DNA of 64,000 nucleotides. Source: Roseomonas sp. AR75. Lineage in GTDB: Bacteria > Pseudomonadota > Alphaproteobacteria > Acetobacterales > Acetobacteraceae. This document shows positions 25,583 through 34,627 of the stretch, in pieces. The notes under the pieces were generated by a model. The model was not told where the DNA came from and did no database searches. It saw only the letters and a program-made list of their open reading frames with translations. Position 1 is the first letter of the stretch; each line of letters opens with the position of its first letter. The position numbers were made by a program, and so were the translations under genes. The stretch spans positions 930,001-994,000 of the forward strand of contig NZ_STGB01000004.1 in the NCBI RefSeq assembly GCF_005222815.1, given 5' to 3'.

Positions 25583-26359
25583 TCAGCGGCCTGTGAAGAC
25601 CGGCTTGCGCTTCTCCGCGAAGGCGCGGACACCTTCGCGGTAGTCCTCGCTCGCATCGGCACGATGGGACAGCGCCATGACCTCGGCCGCCACCGATGCG
25701 ATCCGGGCTTCCAACGCGGCGCCGCAGGCGAGCTTCGCGGCGGCGACGGAGATCGGCGCGGCATCCAGCATCGGCTCCACCAGAAGCCGCGCCGCCGCCA
25801 TCGCGTCCGGGGCCAGCGTGTCGGCCAGCCCGCAGGACACCGCCTGCTCCGCGCCGATCATCGCGCCGGTGTAGAGCATGCGCCGCGCCATGGCGGAGCC
25901 CGCGATAGCGACGAGAAGCTGCGTGCTTGCGGCAGGATAGACCAAGCCGAGCTTCGCCGGCGGCACGGCGAAACGGGCGGTCGCGTCCACGACGCGGAAG
26001 TCGCACCGCAGCGCCAGGGTGCAGCCACCCCCGATACAGGGACCGGCGACCGCAGCGACCACCGGCACGCGACTGGCGGAAACGGCGGCGTAGGCAGCCA
26101 TGATCGCATCGAAGTAAGCCTGGCGCGCAGGCGGATCATCGCGCAGCGCGGCGAAGGCGGCAATGTCGTCGCCGGCACAGAAGGCGCCGCCCGCGCCGGT
26201 GAGGATGATGGCGCGGAGCGCGTCGTCCGCGTGCAGGCTGCGGAACATGTCGCGGAGAGCCTGCCACGCTTCGCCGTGCAGCGCATTGCGTCGCGCCGGC
26301 CGGTTGAGGGTGACGATGGCAAGCCGCTGCTCGGGCCTTTCCAGGAGAATGTCGGGCAT
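25583..26359 (-). CDS. enoyl-CoA hydratase/isomerase family protein
   Basis: Crotonase-fold enzyme of 258 residues. It shows AFCAGDDIAAF, GPCIGGGCTLALRCDFR and the second catalytic region PAKLGLVYPAASTQLL. A typical hydratase has Glu in both loops; here the first loop reads AVPPAKLG, so one or both Glu may be missing and an isomerase or other reaction is plausible. It is the first gene of the operon that continues with the IclR regulator, ligase and receptor, and has a palindrome 14-28 bases ahead of its start. Confidence 0.88.
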   Translation of the reverse strand: MPDILLERPEQRLAIVTLNRPARRNALHGEAWQALRDMFRSLHADDALRAIILTGAGGAFCAGDDIAAFAALRDDPPARQAYFDAIMAAYAAVSASRVPVVAAVAGPCIGGGCTLALRCDFRVVDATARFAVPPAKLGLVYPAASTQLLVAIAGSAMARRMLYTGAMIGAEQAVSCGLADTLAPDAMAAARLLVEPMLDAAPISVAAAKLACGAALEARIASVAAEVMALSHRADASEDYREGVRAFAEKRKPVFTGR

Positions 26360-26372
26360 GTCTCACTCAGAG

Positions 26373-26387
26373 TATTGCATATCAATT
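26373..26387. promoter_or_regulatory. palindrome upstream of the crotonase, candidate IclR operator
   Basis: TATTG-CATAT-CAATT, same arm and spacer layout as the site at 24743-24757 with one arm base changed. It lies in the 104-base gap between the divergent crotonase and putA genes, inside an AT-rich run (26371-26396) that also carries an outer AGTAT...ATACT inverted repeat. It could act on both promoters. Confidence 0.5.
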
Positions 26388-26463
26388 CATACTATCAAGA
26401 TCAGAAGCGCCTACACCGCAGGGCGGTGGCTGCTAGGCTGCCCCGCATGGCGAGGTCACGTCG

Positions 26464-29400
26464 ATGAACGCGGAGTCCCCATTCGCCGCCTTTGCTGCGG
26501 ACCGACCGCCGCGCGACGCGCTGCGGCGGGCCGTGACAGCCGCCTATCGACGCGCGGAGACGGACTGCCTGCCTCCGCTCATCGCGGCTGCCCGTCTTGC
26601 GCCGGCCGAACAGGCCTCCGCGCAGGCGCTCGCGCGGCGCCTGGTGACCGCGCTGCGTGCGAGGCCGCGCAAGGGCGGCGTCGAGGCGCTGGTGCAGGAA
26701 TTCTCGCTCTCAAGCGAGGAGGGCGTGGCGCTGATGTGCCTGGCCGAGGCGCTGCTGCGCATTCCCGATACGCCGACGCGCGATGCGCTGATCCGCGACA
26801 AGATCGGCGGCGGCGACTGGCATGCGCATCTCGGCCAGTCGCCCTCTCTGTTCGTGAATGCCGCGACCTGGGGGCTGGTGATCACCGGGCGCCTGACCGC
26901 GACGGACAACGACACCGGGCTGGGTGCCGCGCTGACGCGGCTGATCGCGCGCGCCGGCGAGCCGGTGATCCGCCGCGGCGTGGACCTGGCGATGCGCATG
27001 ATGGGCGAGCAGTTCGTCACGGGCCAGACGATCGAGGAGGCGCTGTCGCGCAGCCGCGCGATGGAGGCGAAGGGCTTCCGCTATTCCTACGACATGCTCG
27101 GCGAGGCCGCGATGACGGCAGCCGACGCGGCGCGCTACCTCGCGGCCTATGAGCACGCGATCCACGCCATCGGCCGCGCCGCGTCTGGGCGGGGGATCGA
27201 GGACGGACCCGGCATCTCGATCAAGCTGTCCGCGCTGCATCCGCGCTATGCGCGTGCGCAGCGCGGCCGCGTGATGGCGGAGTTACTGCCGCGCCTGATC
27301 CACCTCGCGACGATGGCGCATGGCTACGACATCGGGCTGAACATCGATGCCGAGGAAGCCGACCGGCTGGAACTCTCGCTCGACCTGCTGGAGGCGCTGT
27401 GCCACGTGCCGGCACTGGCCGGATGGAATGGCGTGGGCTTCGTGATCCAGGCGTATCAGCGCCGCGCGCCCCTCGTGGTGGATTGCGTCGTGGACCTGGC
27501 GCGCCGCAACGGACGACGCATGATGGTGCGCCTGGTGAAGGGCGCCTACTGGGACAGCGAGATCAAGCGCGCGCAGCAGGATGGCCTGCCGGACTTCCCT
27601 GTCTTCACGCGCAAGATCCACACCGACGTGTCCTACCTGGCCTGCGCGCGGCGGATGCTGGCCGCGCCGGACGCCATCTTCCCGCAATTCGCCACGCACA
27701 ATGCGATGACGGTCGCGGCCATCCACGCCATGGCCGGGCCGGGCACGCAGTACGAGTTCCAGTGCCTGCACGGTATGGGCGAGCCGCTGTATGAGGAGGT
27801 GGTCGGGCCAGGCAAGCTGGGCCGCGCCTGCCGGATCTACGCGCCGGTCGGCACGCATGAGACGCTGCTGGCCTATCTGGTGCGACGCCTGCTGGAGAAC
27901 GGCGCGAATTCCTCCTTCGTCAACCGCATCAACGATCCGGACATACCGGTAGAGATGCTGCTGCAGGACCCGGTCGAGGCCGCCGCCGCCTTGCACCCGC
28001 CGGGCCTGCCGCATCCGCGCATCGCAGCGCCGCGCGACCTGTTCGGCGACGCACGTCGCAACTCCGCCGGCGTCGACCTGACGGATGAGGACCGGCTCGC
28101 GGCTCTGGCAACAACGCTGGTTCAGCATGCAGGCGACGCGCTGCGCGCCGTGCCGTTGCTGGGTGACGGCGCGAGGGACGGGGACGCGCGGGAGATCCGC
28201 AATCCCGCGGATCGGCGCGACCTGGTCGGCCATGTGGTGGAAGCCGAAGAGGCGACTGTGGACGCCGCGCTGGCGCAGGCGGCGCAGGCCGCGCCTGGCT
28301 GGGCGGCCACGCCGCCGCCGGCGCGCGCGGCTTTGCTGGAGCGCGCGGCGGATCTCATGGAGGCGCGCTGCGATGCCTTGCTCGGCCCGATCGTGCGGGA
28401 GGCCGGCAAGACGCTGCCGAACGCCGTGGGCGAGGTGCGGGAAGCGGTGGACTTCCTGCGCTACTACGCCGCGGCCGCGCGCGGATTCGGCGCCGCCACG
28501 CATCGCCCGCTGGGGCCGGTCGCCTGCATCTCGCCCTGGAATTTCCCGCTGGCGATATTCACCGGGCAGGTCGCCGCAGCGCTTGCCGCGGGCAATACCG
28601 TGCTGGCCAAACCCGCCGAGGAAGTGCCCATCATCGCTATGCTCGCCGTCACGCTGCTGCGCGAAGCCGGCATCCCGCCCGGGGCGCTGCAGCTGCTCCC
28701 CGGTGACGGCAAGGTCGGCGCGCGCCTGGTAGCAGATGCGCGTGTGCAGGGCGTGATGTTCACCGGCTCCACCGAGGTAGCGCGCCTGATCGCCGCGCAG
28801 CTTGCCGAGCGCCTTGGCGCGCATGGCGGCCCCGTGCCGCTGGTGGCGGAGACCGGCGGGCAGAATGCGCTGGTGGCGGATTCCTCGGCGCTGGCGGAGC
28901 AGGTGGTGGCGGATGCGCTCTCCTCCGCCTTCGACAGCGCGGGCCAGCGCTGCTCCGCGCTGCGCCTGCTCTGCCTGCAGGAGGAGGTGGCGGACCGCGT
29001 CACGACGATGCTGAAGGGTGCGATGGCGGAACTCGCCATAGGCAATCCGGATCGCCTTGCTACCGATGTCGGACCGGTGATCACCGCCGAAGCGGCGGAG
29101 GGCATCCTGGCGCATGTCGCGGCGATGCGCGCCAAGGGACGCCCTGTGCACGCGCTGCCACTGCCCGAGCCCTGCCGCCACGGCAGCTTCGTCGCGCCGA
29201 CGCTGATCGAGATCGGGAGCGTGGCCGAGTTGCAGCGCGAGGTGTTCGGACCGGTGCTGCATGTGCTGCGCTACCGCCGCGATGCGCTGGAGCCACTGAT
29301 GGCGGCCATTGCTGCCACCGGCTACGGCCTGACCTTCGGCGCGCATTCGCGCATCGATGAGACGGTGGAGCGCCTGACCGCGCTGTCCACCGCCGGCAAT

Positions 29401-30075
29401 GTCTATGTGAACCGCAACATCATCGGCGCCGTTGTCGGCGTGCAGCCCTTCGGCGGCCACGGGCTTTCGGGCACCGGGCCGAAGGCGGGCGGGCCGCTCT
29501 ATCTTCGGCGGTTGCTGGCAGCCTGCCCGCCCGAGCCCGATCTGCCGCGCGGCCCTCTCCCGCAGCCGCTCGAGGCGCTGCTGACCTGGCTGCGCGCGCA
29601 AGGCCGGACCGAGCTCGCGGCACGCTGCGATGCACAGGCCGCGCCAGCGCGCATCGGCATCAAGGTCGAACTGCCCGGCCCGGTCGGTGAACGGAACCTC
29701 TACGCGCTACAGCCGCGCGGCGCGGTGTTCTGCGATGCAGCGACAGCGGATGCCCTGGTGCAGCAGGTCGCGGCGTGCCTCGCGACCGGCAACCGCGTGC
29801 TGGTCGCACAGCCACCGCGCGACATGCCGCCGGCGATCGCGGCATGCATCGGCGTAGGAGACATTCCACGGGCGGATGCGGTGCTGACGGACGCAGACGG
29901 CGCTGCGCTGACCGGCCTCCTGCGACGCGTGGCCGGCGCCGAGGGGCCGATCCGCCCCGTGCTGCGACTTAGCGCCACTGGCGGTGCCGTGCCGCTGGAC
30001 ATGCTGGTGCTGGAGCGCTCCGTCTCCACCAACACGGCGGCGGCTGGCGGCAATGCGAGCCTGATGAGCCTCTAG
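26464..30075 (+). CDS. putA: bifunctional proline dehydrogenase / pyrroline-5-carboxylate dehydrogenase
   Basis: PutA of 1203 residues oxidises proline to glutamate. There is no ribbon-helix-helix domain at the N-terminus (the chain opens MNAESPFAAFAADRPP), so it should not repress its own gene. The PRODH barrel spans about 110-480 (GISIKLSALHP, MVRLVKGAYWDSEIK, FQCLHGMGEPLYEEV). The aldehyde dehydrogenase part spans about 550-1020 with PWNFPLAIFTGQ, ETGGQNALV and catalytic Cys830 in SAGQRCSALR. A C-terminal domain of about 180 residues matches the long bifunctional (type B) class. Promoter region shared with the divergent crotonase. Confidence 0.95.
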   Translation: MNAESPFAAFAADRPPRDALRRAVTAAYRRAETDCLPPLIAAARLAPAEQASAQALARRLVTALRARPRKGGVEALVQEFSLSSEEGVALMCLAEALLRIPDTPTRDALIRDKIGGGDWHAHLGQSPSLFVNAATWGLVITGRLTATDNDTGLGAALTRLIARAGEPVIRRGVDLAMRMMGEQFVTGQTIEEALSRSRAMEAKGFRYSYDMLGEAAMTAADAARYLAAYEHAIHAIGRAASGRGIEDGPGISIKLSALHPRYARAQRGRVMAELLPRLIHLATMAHGYDIGLNIDAEEADRLELSLDLLEALCHVPALAGWNGVGFVIQAYQRRAPLVVDCVVDLARRNGRRMMVRLVKGAYWDSEIKRAQQDGLPDFPVFTRKIHTDVSYLACARRMLAAPDAIFPQFATHNAMTVAAIHAMAGPGTQYEFQCLHGMGEPLYEEVVGPGKLGRACRIYAPVGTHETLLAYLVRRLLENGANSSFVNRINDPDIPVEMLLQDPVEAAAALHPPGLPHPRIAAPRDLFGDARRNSAGVDLTDEDRLAALATTLVQHAGDALRAVPLLGDGARDGDAREIRNPADRRDLVGHVVEAEEATVDAALAQAAQAAPGWAATPPPARAALLERAADLMEARCDALLGPIVREAGKTLPNAVGEVREAVDFLRYYAAAARGFGAATHRPLGPVACISPWNFPLAIFTGQVAAALAAGNTVLAKPAEEVPIIAMLAVTLLREAGIPPGALQLLPGDGKVGARLVADARVQGVMFTGSTEVARLIAAQLAERLGAHGGPVPLVAETGGQNALVADSSALAEQVVADALSSAFDSAGQRCSALRLLCLQEEVADRVTTMLKGAMAELAIGNPDRLATDVGPVITAEAAEGILAHVAAMRAKGRPVHALPLPEPCRHGSFVAPTLIEIGSVAELQREVFGPVLHVLRYRRDALEPLMAAIAATGYGLTFGAHSRIDETVERLTALSTAGNVYVNRNIIGAVVGVQPFGGHGLSGTGPKAGGPLYLRRLLAACPPEPDLPRGPLPQPLEALLTWLRAQGRTELAARCDAQAAPARIGIKVELPGPVGERNLYALQPRGAVFCDAATADALVQQVAACLATGNRVLVAQPPRDMPPAIAACIGVGDIPRADAVLTDADGAALTGLLRRVAGAEGPIRPVLRLSATGGAVPLDMLVLERSVSTNTAAAGGNASLMSL

Positions 30076-30136
30076 CGTCTAGGCTGGCGGCGCAGCCCGG
30101 CCTAGCCTGCCTGACGCAAAGAGGGAGGAGGGCGCG

Positions 30137-31678
30137 ATGCGCAGGATCGGTGTTGCGGCGGGACTTGCCGCACTTCTGTTTGCGGGCACGACTGCGGCGC
30201 AGGAATTGCGCGTGGGACTCGCTTCGAACATCACGTCCCTCGATCCGCATTTCCATGTCATCGGATCGAACAGCGCGCTGGCGCGCAACATCTTCGACGG
30301 GCTGGTGAACCAGGACGACAGCCAGCGGCTGGTGCCCGGCCTCGCGGAATCCTGGCGCGCGGTGGATGACACCACCTGGGAATTCCGGCTGCGCGACGGC
30401 GCGCGCTTCCATGACGGCACGCCGGTGACGGCGGAGGATGTCGCGGCGAGCCTGAGGCGCATCCCGAAGATCCGCAACAGCCCCTCCTCCTTCCTGCCCT
30501 TCGTGCGGCCGATCACGGGCATCCAGGTGGTCGATGCGCGCACCATCCGCTTCACGACAGCGGTGCCGTTCCCCTTGCTGCCCAACGGCGTCAGCCGCAT
30601 CGCCATCCTGCCGCGCGCGGCGGAGGAGGCGGAGACATCGGACCTCAATGCCGGCCGCGGGCTGGTCGGCACCGGCCCCTACCGCTTCGTCCGCTACCTG
30701 CCCGGCGACCGGGTGGAGCTTGCCGCGACCGATCCGGCGAACCCCTGGCAGCGCGTCTCCTTCCGCTTCGTCACCAACAACACCGCGCGCGTGTCTGCGA
30801 TCCTCGCAGGCGACCTGGACCTGATCGAGCAGGTGCCCACGGCGGACGAGGCGCGGCTGCGGCGCGATGCGCGCATTGCCATCGCCTCGGTCGCGTCCAA
30901 TCGCGTGATGTACCTGCATCCCGACCAGGACCGGGAGCGCACGCCCTTCGCCACCGCGCGCGACGGCAGCGCCATCCCGAACCCCCTGCGCGATGCGCGG
31001 GTGCGGCGTGCGCTGTCACTCGCCGTCGATCGCGCGGCGCTGGTCGCCCGCGTCATGGATGGCGCCGGCACGCCGGCGGGGCAATTCGTGCCGGAGGGGT
31101 ATTTCGGGCATGTGCCGGCGCTGACCGCACCCGCGGCCGATCCCGCCGCGGCGCGCCGCCTGTTGGCGGAGGCGGGGTTGCCGGACGGCTTCGCACTGAC
31201 GCTGCATGCCTCCAACGACCGCTATCCGAATGACGAGAAAGTCGCGCAGGCGCTGGCGCAGATGTGGACGCGCGCGGGCATGCCGACGCAGGTGGTGGTG
31301 CAGCCCGGCAGCGTCTTCTTCACGCGGGCCTCGGCGCGCGACTACACGCTGATCATGGGCGGTGCCGCGGCGGAGACGGGCGAGGCCTCTTCCGTGCTGC
31401 GGCCTCTGCTCGCCACCTTCGATCCGTCGCGCGGCGACGGTTCCGGCAATCGCGGACGCTACTCCAATCCGGAGTTCGACCGGCTGCTTCGCCAGGCGCT
31501 GTCCACAGTGGGCGATGCGCGGCGGGAGGCGCTGCTGCGCCAGGCGACCGAGGTGGCGATCGCAGACATGGGCGTCATCCCGCTGTTCTTCCTGCAGAAC
31601 AGCTGGGCGTCCCGCGGTGGCATCACCTATCGTCCGCGCTCGGATGGATGGACGCTCGCGGTGAACGCCGCGCGATGA
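30137..31678 (+). CDS. ABC transporter substrate-binding protein, family 5 (DppA/OppA type)
   Basis: Periplasmic binding protein of 513 residues with a signal peptide (AGLAALLFAGTTAAQE). Family 5 features: SLDPHFHVIGSN near the N-terminus, LVPGLAESWRAVDDTTWEF, LRDGARFHDGTPVTAEDV and the conserved C-terminal IPLFFLQNSWA. GGAGGAG precedes the start. No permease or ATPase is adjacent; the peptide-type importer at 3-2745 is a possible partner but is far away. A nucleoside hydrolase follows with a 4-base overlap, so the ligand may be a nucleoside-like or peptide compound; this is not settled. Confidence 0.92.
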   Translation: MRRIGVAAGLAALLFAGTTAAQELRVGLASNITSLDPHFHVIGSNSALARNIFDGLVNQDDSQRLVPGLAESWRAVDDTTWEFRLRDGARFHDGTPVTAEDVAASLRRIPKIRNSPSSFLPFVRPITGIQVVDARTIRFTTAVPFPLLPNGVSRIAILPRAAEEAETSDLNAGRGLVGTGPYRFVRYLPGDRVELAATDPANPWQRVSFRFVTNNTARVSAILAGDLDLIEQVPTADEARLRRDARIAIASVASNRVMYLHPDQDRERTPFATARDGSAIPNPLRDARVRRALSLAVDRAALVARVMDGAGTPAGQFVPEGYFGHVPALTAPAADPAAARRLLAEAGLPDGFALTLHASNDRYPNDEKVAQALAQMWTRAGMPTQVVVQPGSVFFTRASARDYTLIMGGAAAETGEASSVLRPLLATFDPSRGDGSGNRGRYSNPEFDRLLRQALSTVGDARREALLRQATEVAIADMGVIPLFFLQNSWASRGGITYRPRSDGWTLAVNAAR

Positions 31679-32616
31679 ACCGCCAGCGCATCCTGATCGA
31701 CGGCGATCCCGGCGTGGACGATGCGATCGCGCTGCTGCTGGCGCTCGCCTCGCCGGAACTGGATGTCGTGGCGGTCACCACCGTGGCCGGCAATGTCCCC
31801 TGGGAGCGGACCTTCGACAATGGCAGGCGCGTGGTCGCGCTGGCCGGGCGGAAGGAGGTGCCGGTGTTCCGCGGTTGCACCGGGCCGCTGTTGGGGCCGG
31901 TGCTGCGCGGCAAATACAGCGGCGCCGGTGGGCTCGGCGGTTCGCTGCTGCCGGAGAGTGATGCGCCGGTGCAAACGGCGCATGCGGTGGATGTCATCAC
32001 CGCGACGCTGACCGAAGCGGCGGCGGCAGGCGCGCCGATCACGGTCTGCACCATGGGGCCGCTGACCAACCTGGCTGTGGCGTTGGCGCGCGATCCGGGC
32101 ATCGCGCGCGGCATGTCGCGTATCGTCGCAATGGCCGGTGCCTTCCTTGCCGGCGGCAACCGCACGCCGAGCGCGGAATTCAATGTGCTGGCCGATCCGC
32201 ATGCGGCCGAGATCGTGCTGCGCGCCGGCGTGCCGGTGGTGCTGGCGCCGCTGGACGTGACCTTCCAGGCGCTCGCGACGCCGGCGCGCGTAACGGCGCT
32301 GCGTGCGCGGGGCGGACGCGTGACGGCGCTGGCGGCGGAGCTGATCACCTTCTATGATCGCAACGACCCCGCCCGCTACGGCGAGCCGGGCGGGCCGCTG
32401 CACGATCCCTGCGTCATCGCCTATCTGCTGCGTCCGGATCTGTTCGGCGGCCGGCCTGCGCATGTCGCCATCGAGTTGCAGGGCAGCCTGAGCTACGGCC
32501 AGACGGTCGGCGACTTCCACGGCGTCACGGGCAAGGCACCCAACGCGACGGTGCTGCAACAGCTCGACGCACCCGGATTCTTCGACCTGCTTTGGGGCAG
32601 GCTGGCGGCGCTGTGA
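31675..32616 (+). CDS. nucleoside hydrolase, IunH/RihA family
   Basis: Calcium-dependent N-glycosidase of 313 residues releasing base from ribonucleoside. The diagnostic aspartate cluster is intact: ILIDGDPGVDDAIALLLA near residues 7-20. Other family features include TTVAGNVPW, VCTMGPLTNLA and NVLADPHAAEIV, with the conserved Asp in LHDPCVIAYL. The ATG at 31675 overlaps the binding-protein stop (ATGA); the open frame far upstream is ignored. It ends 8 bases from the convergent MoeA fusion gene. Confidence 0.93.
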   Translation: MNRQRILIDGDPGVDDAIALLLALASPELDVVAVTTVAGNVPWERTFDNGRRVVALAGRKEVPVFRGCTGPLLGPVLRGKYSGAGGLGGSLLPESDAPVQTAHAVDVITATLTEAAAAGAPITVCTMGPLTNLAVALARDPGIARGMSRIVAMAGAFLAGGNRTPSAEFNVLADPHAAEIVLRAGVPVVLAPLDVTFQALATPARVTALRARGGRVTALAAELITFYDRNDPARYGEPGGPLHDPCVIAYLLRPDLFGGRPAHVAIELQGSLSYGQTVGDFHGVTGKAPNATVLQQLDAPGFFDLLWGRLAAL

Positions 32617-32623
32617 GGCCGGC

Positions 32624-34627
32624 TCAGTCCGCGGCCTCCACCTGTGCGAAGCCGATGGCGGCCAGCTTCGCGCGCGTGGCGGGGGCGCGCAGCGTGTCCA
32701 GGAAGGCGATGACCGCCGGACGCGCGAGGCGCGATTCCGGCACGAAGAAATCGTAGATCTCGTCGGCAAGCGGCAGGAAGCCGAGGCCGTAGGCGCGCGC
32801 CACGGTCGCGATCGCCACGCCCCAATCGGCGCGCCCCTGCGCCACCGCGGCCGCGACGGCATTGTGCGATTTCGGCTGGTTTGCGTAGCCTGCCGGCCGT
32901 GCGCCTTCGAGCAATCCGTCGAGCAGGATTCGCGTGCCCGACCCCGCATTGCGGTTCACCAGCAGGCAATCCGGATTGCATGCGGCACGCCGCACCGCTG
33001 CCCTGCCATCCAGGCCTTCGAAGCGCGGGTCGCCGGGGCGGAACACCACGCCCTGCAGGCGGCGCCATCCGGGCACCAGGCGTAAACCCGGCGCGAGGAA
33101 AGGCGTGTTGTACGCGCCCGTCTTCGGATCGAGCAGATGCGCGGGCGCCAGGTCGCATTCGCCGCGCTTCGCCGCGGCCAGCCCGCCCAGGCTGCCCACT
33201 GCCAGGCTGCGCGCGCGGATGCCCTGGCCGGCCAGCGCCTCCAGCACCACGTCCAGCCCGACGCAGTGGCTGCCGATGATGACGAGGTCGGGCGGCCGTG
33301 CCGAACCGCCGATCAGTCGCACCGTCACGCCCGCGCCAGCCTCCGTCCCCTGGTCCAGCGCGGGGATCGCGAAGAAGCCATCGGCCTGGGAGAAGGCGGT
33401 GACGCTGCCCGATCCCTTGCCGAGTGGCCAGGCGATCAGCCCGTCGCCGTCCGCTGCTTCCGCCAGCGAGACCATGACGTATTCCGTGCGGCCGAGCTCG
33501 CTCGGCAGCCGCACGGCAAGCCGCGCGGGCTGCACGGCTTCCTCGCGCGGTGGCAGGCCCGCCATCGCGCGCAGCAGCGGCACGGCGAATTCGTGGAAGG
33601 TGAAGACTGCGCTGGTGGGGAAGCCCGGCAGCACGATCACCGGCTTGCCTCCGGCCGATGCCACGCACAGCGGCTTGCCCGGCTTCAGCGCGACGCCGTG
33701 GAACAGGATGCCCGGCTCGCCCAGGCGCGAGAGGATGCGGTGCGAGACGTCGCCAGCGCCCTTGCTGGTGCCGCCGGACATCACGACCATGTCGGCGCAC
33801 GCCAGCGCATCGTGCACGGCGTTCTGCAGCGCCGCCTCGTCGTCCCGCAGGATGCCCAACGGCAGCGGCTCGCCGCCATTCTCGGCGATGGCCGCGGCGA
33901 GGATCGCGGCGTTACTGTCGGCGATGCCGCCGGGCGGCAGCGTCGTGCCGGGCGGCACCAGCTCGTCGCCCGTGGAGATCACCGCGACGCGGGGCCGGCG
34001 CACCACCGGCAGCTCCGCATGGCCGGCCGCGGCGAGCATGCCGATCTCGCGGCTGGTGACGAGCGTGCCGGCGCGCAGCAGCGTCTCGCCGCGTGCAATG
34101 TCGCTGCCGGCGAAGCCGATGAAGCCGCCGGGCGCGGCGGCGCGCTTCAGCAGGATTGCGGGCGCGGCGGCATCGCTCTCGTCGAATTCGGTGTGCTCGA
34201 TCATCACCACCGCATCGGCGCCGCGGGGGATCATGCCGCCGGTGGCGATGGCGGTGGCCGTGCCCGGCGCGACGGCGATGGTGGGCGCGACTCCGCAGGC
34301 CAGAACCTCCGCATTCAGCAGCACGCGGCGTGGCGTGGTGTCGCCGGCACCTTCGCTGTCGGCTGAGCGCAAGGCGAAACCGTCCACGGCGGAGCGGTCG
34401 AAGGGCGGCGCGTCGCAGGCCGCGGCGATGGGCGCGGCAACCACGCGGCCAAGCGCGAAGGCCAGCGGCACGGTCTCGGCCGGCAGACGGGCGAAGCGGA
34501 AGGCGGCGCGCAGGCGCTGCATCGCCTCGTCCGCCGTCACGACAGTCAGGAACTGCTCTTGCCGCGCCGCGCGGCGGATGCGGTCGAGCAGGTCCGGGCG
34601 GGGCGGTGGCGGCGGGGAATCCGGCAT
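32624..34627 (-). CDS. MoeA-like molybdopterin molybdotransferase fused to a PBP-like domain
   Basis: A 667-residue fusion. Residues about 20-420 are a complete MoeA: AFALGRVVAAPIAA, PPFDRSAVDGFALR, ISTGDELVPPGT, the molybdopterin-binding MSGGTSKGAGD and LPGFPTSAVFTF. Residues about 440-667 form a periplasmic-binding-protein-like domain (PDLVIIGSHCVGLDVVLEAL, LVNRNAGSGTRILLDGL) of the type linked with ModE-like or LysR substrate domains, with no signal peptide, so it acts in the cytoplasm. The domain probably senses molybdate or a cofactor precursor. Start at 34627 overlaps the preceding gene's stop; the frame farther upstream is not used. Confidence 0.9.
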   Translation of the reverse strand: MPDSPPPPPRPDLLDRIRRAARQEQFLTVVTADEAMQRLRAAFRFARLPAETVPLAFALGRVVAAPIAAACDAPPFDRSAVDGFALRSADSEGAGDTTPRRVLLNAEVLACGVAPTIAVAPGTATAIATGGMIPRGADAVVMIEHTEFDESDAAAPAILLKRAAAPGGFIGFAGSDIARGETLLRAGTLVTSREIGMLAAAGHAELPVVRRPRVAVISTGDELVPPGTTLPPGGIADSNAAILAAAIAENGGEPLPLGILRDDEAALQNAVHDALACADMVVMSGGTSKGAGDVSHRILSRLGEPGILFHGVALKPGKPLCVASAGGKPVIVLPGFPTSAVFTFHEFAVPLLRAMAGLPPREEAVQPARLAVRLPSELGRTEYVMVSLAEAADGDGLIAWPLGKGSGSVTAFSQADGFFAIPALDQGTEAGAGVTVRLIGGSARPPDLVIIGSHCVGLDVVLEALAGQGIRARSLAVGSLGGLAAAKRGECDLAPAHLLDPKTGAYNTPFLAPGLRLVPGWRRLQGVVFRPGDPRFEGLDGRAAVRRAACNPDCLLVNRNAGSGTRILLDGLLEGARPAGYANQPKSHNAVAAAVAQGRADWGVAIATVARAYGLGFLPLADEIYDFFVPESRLARPAVIAFLDTLRAPATRAKLAAIGFAQVEAAD

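Noticed and set aside
27283-29601. Long minus-strand frame opposite putA
   Set aside because: Composition typical of GC-rich antisense; PutA domains are continuous on the other strand.
30079-30105. CTAGGC...GCCTAG inverted repeat after putA as a terminator
   Set aside because: Arms are only six bases with a large loop and no U-tract; alternative pairings compete, so not listed as a feature.
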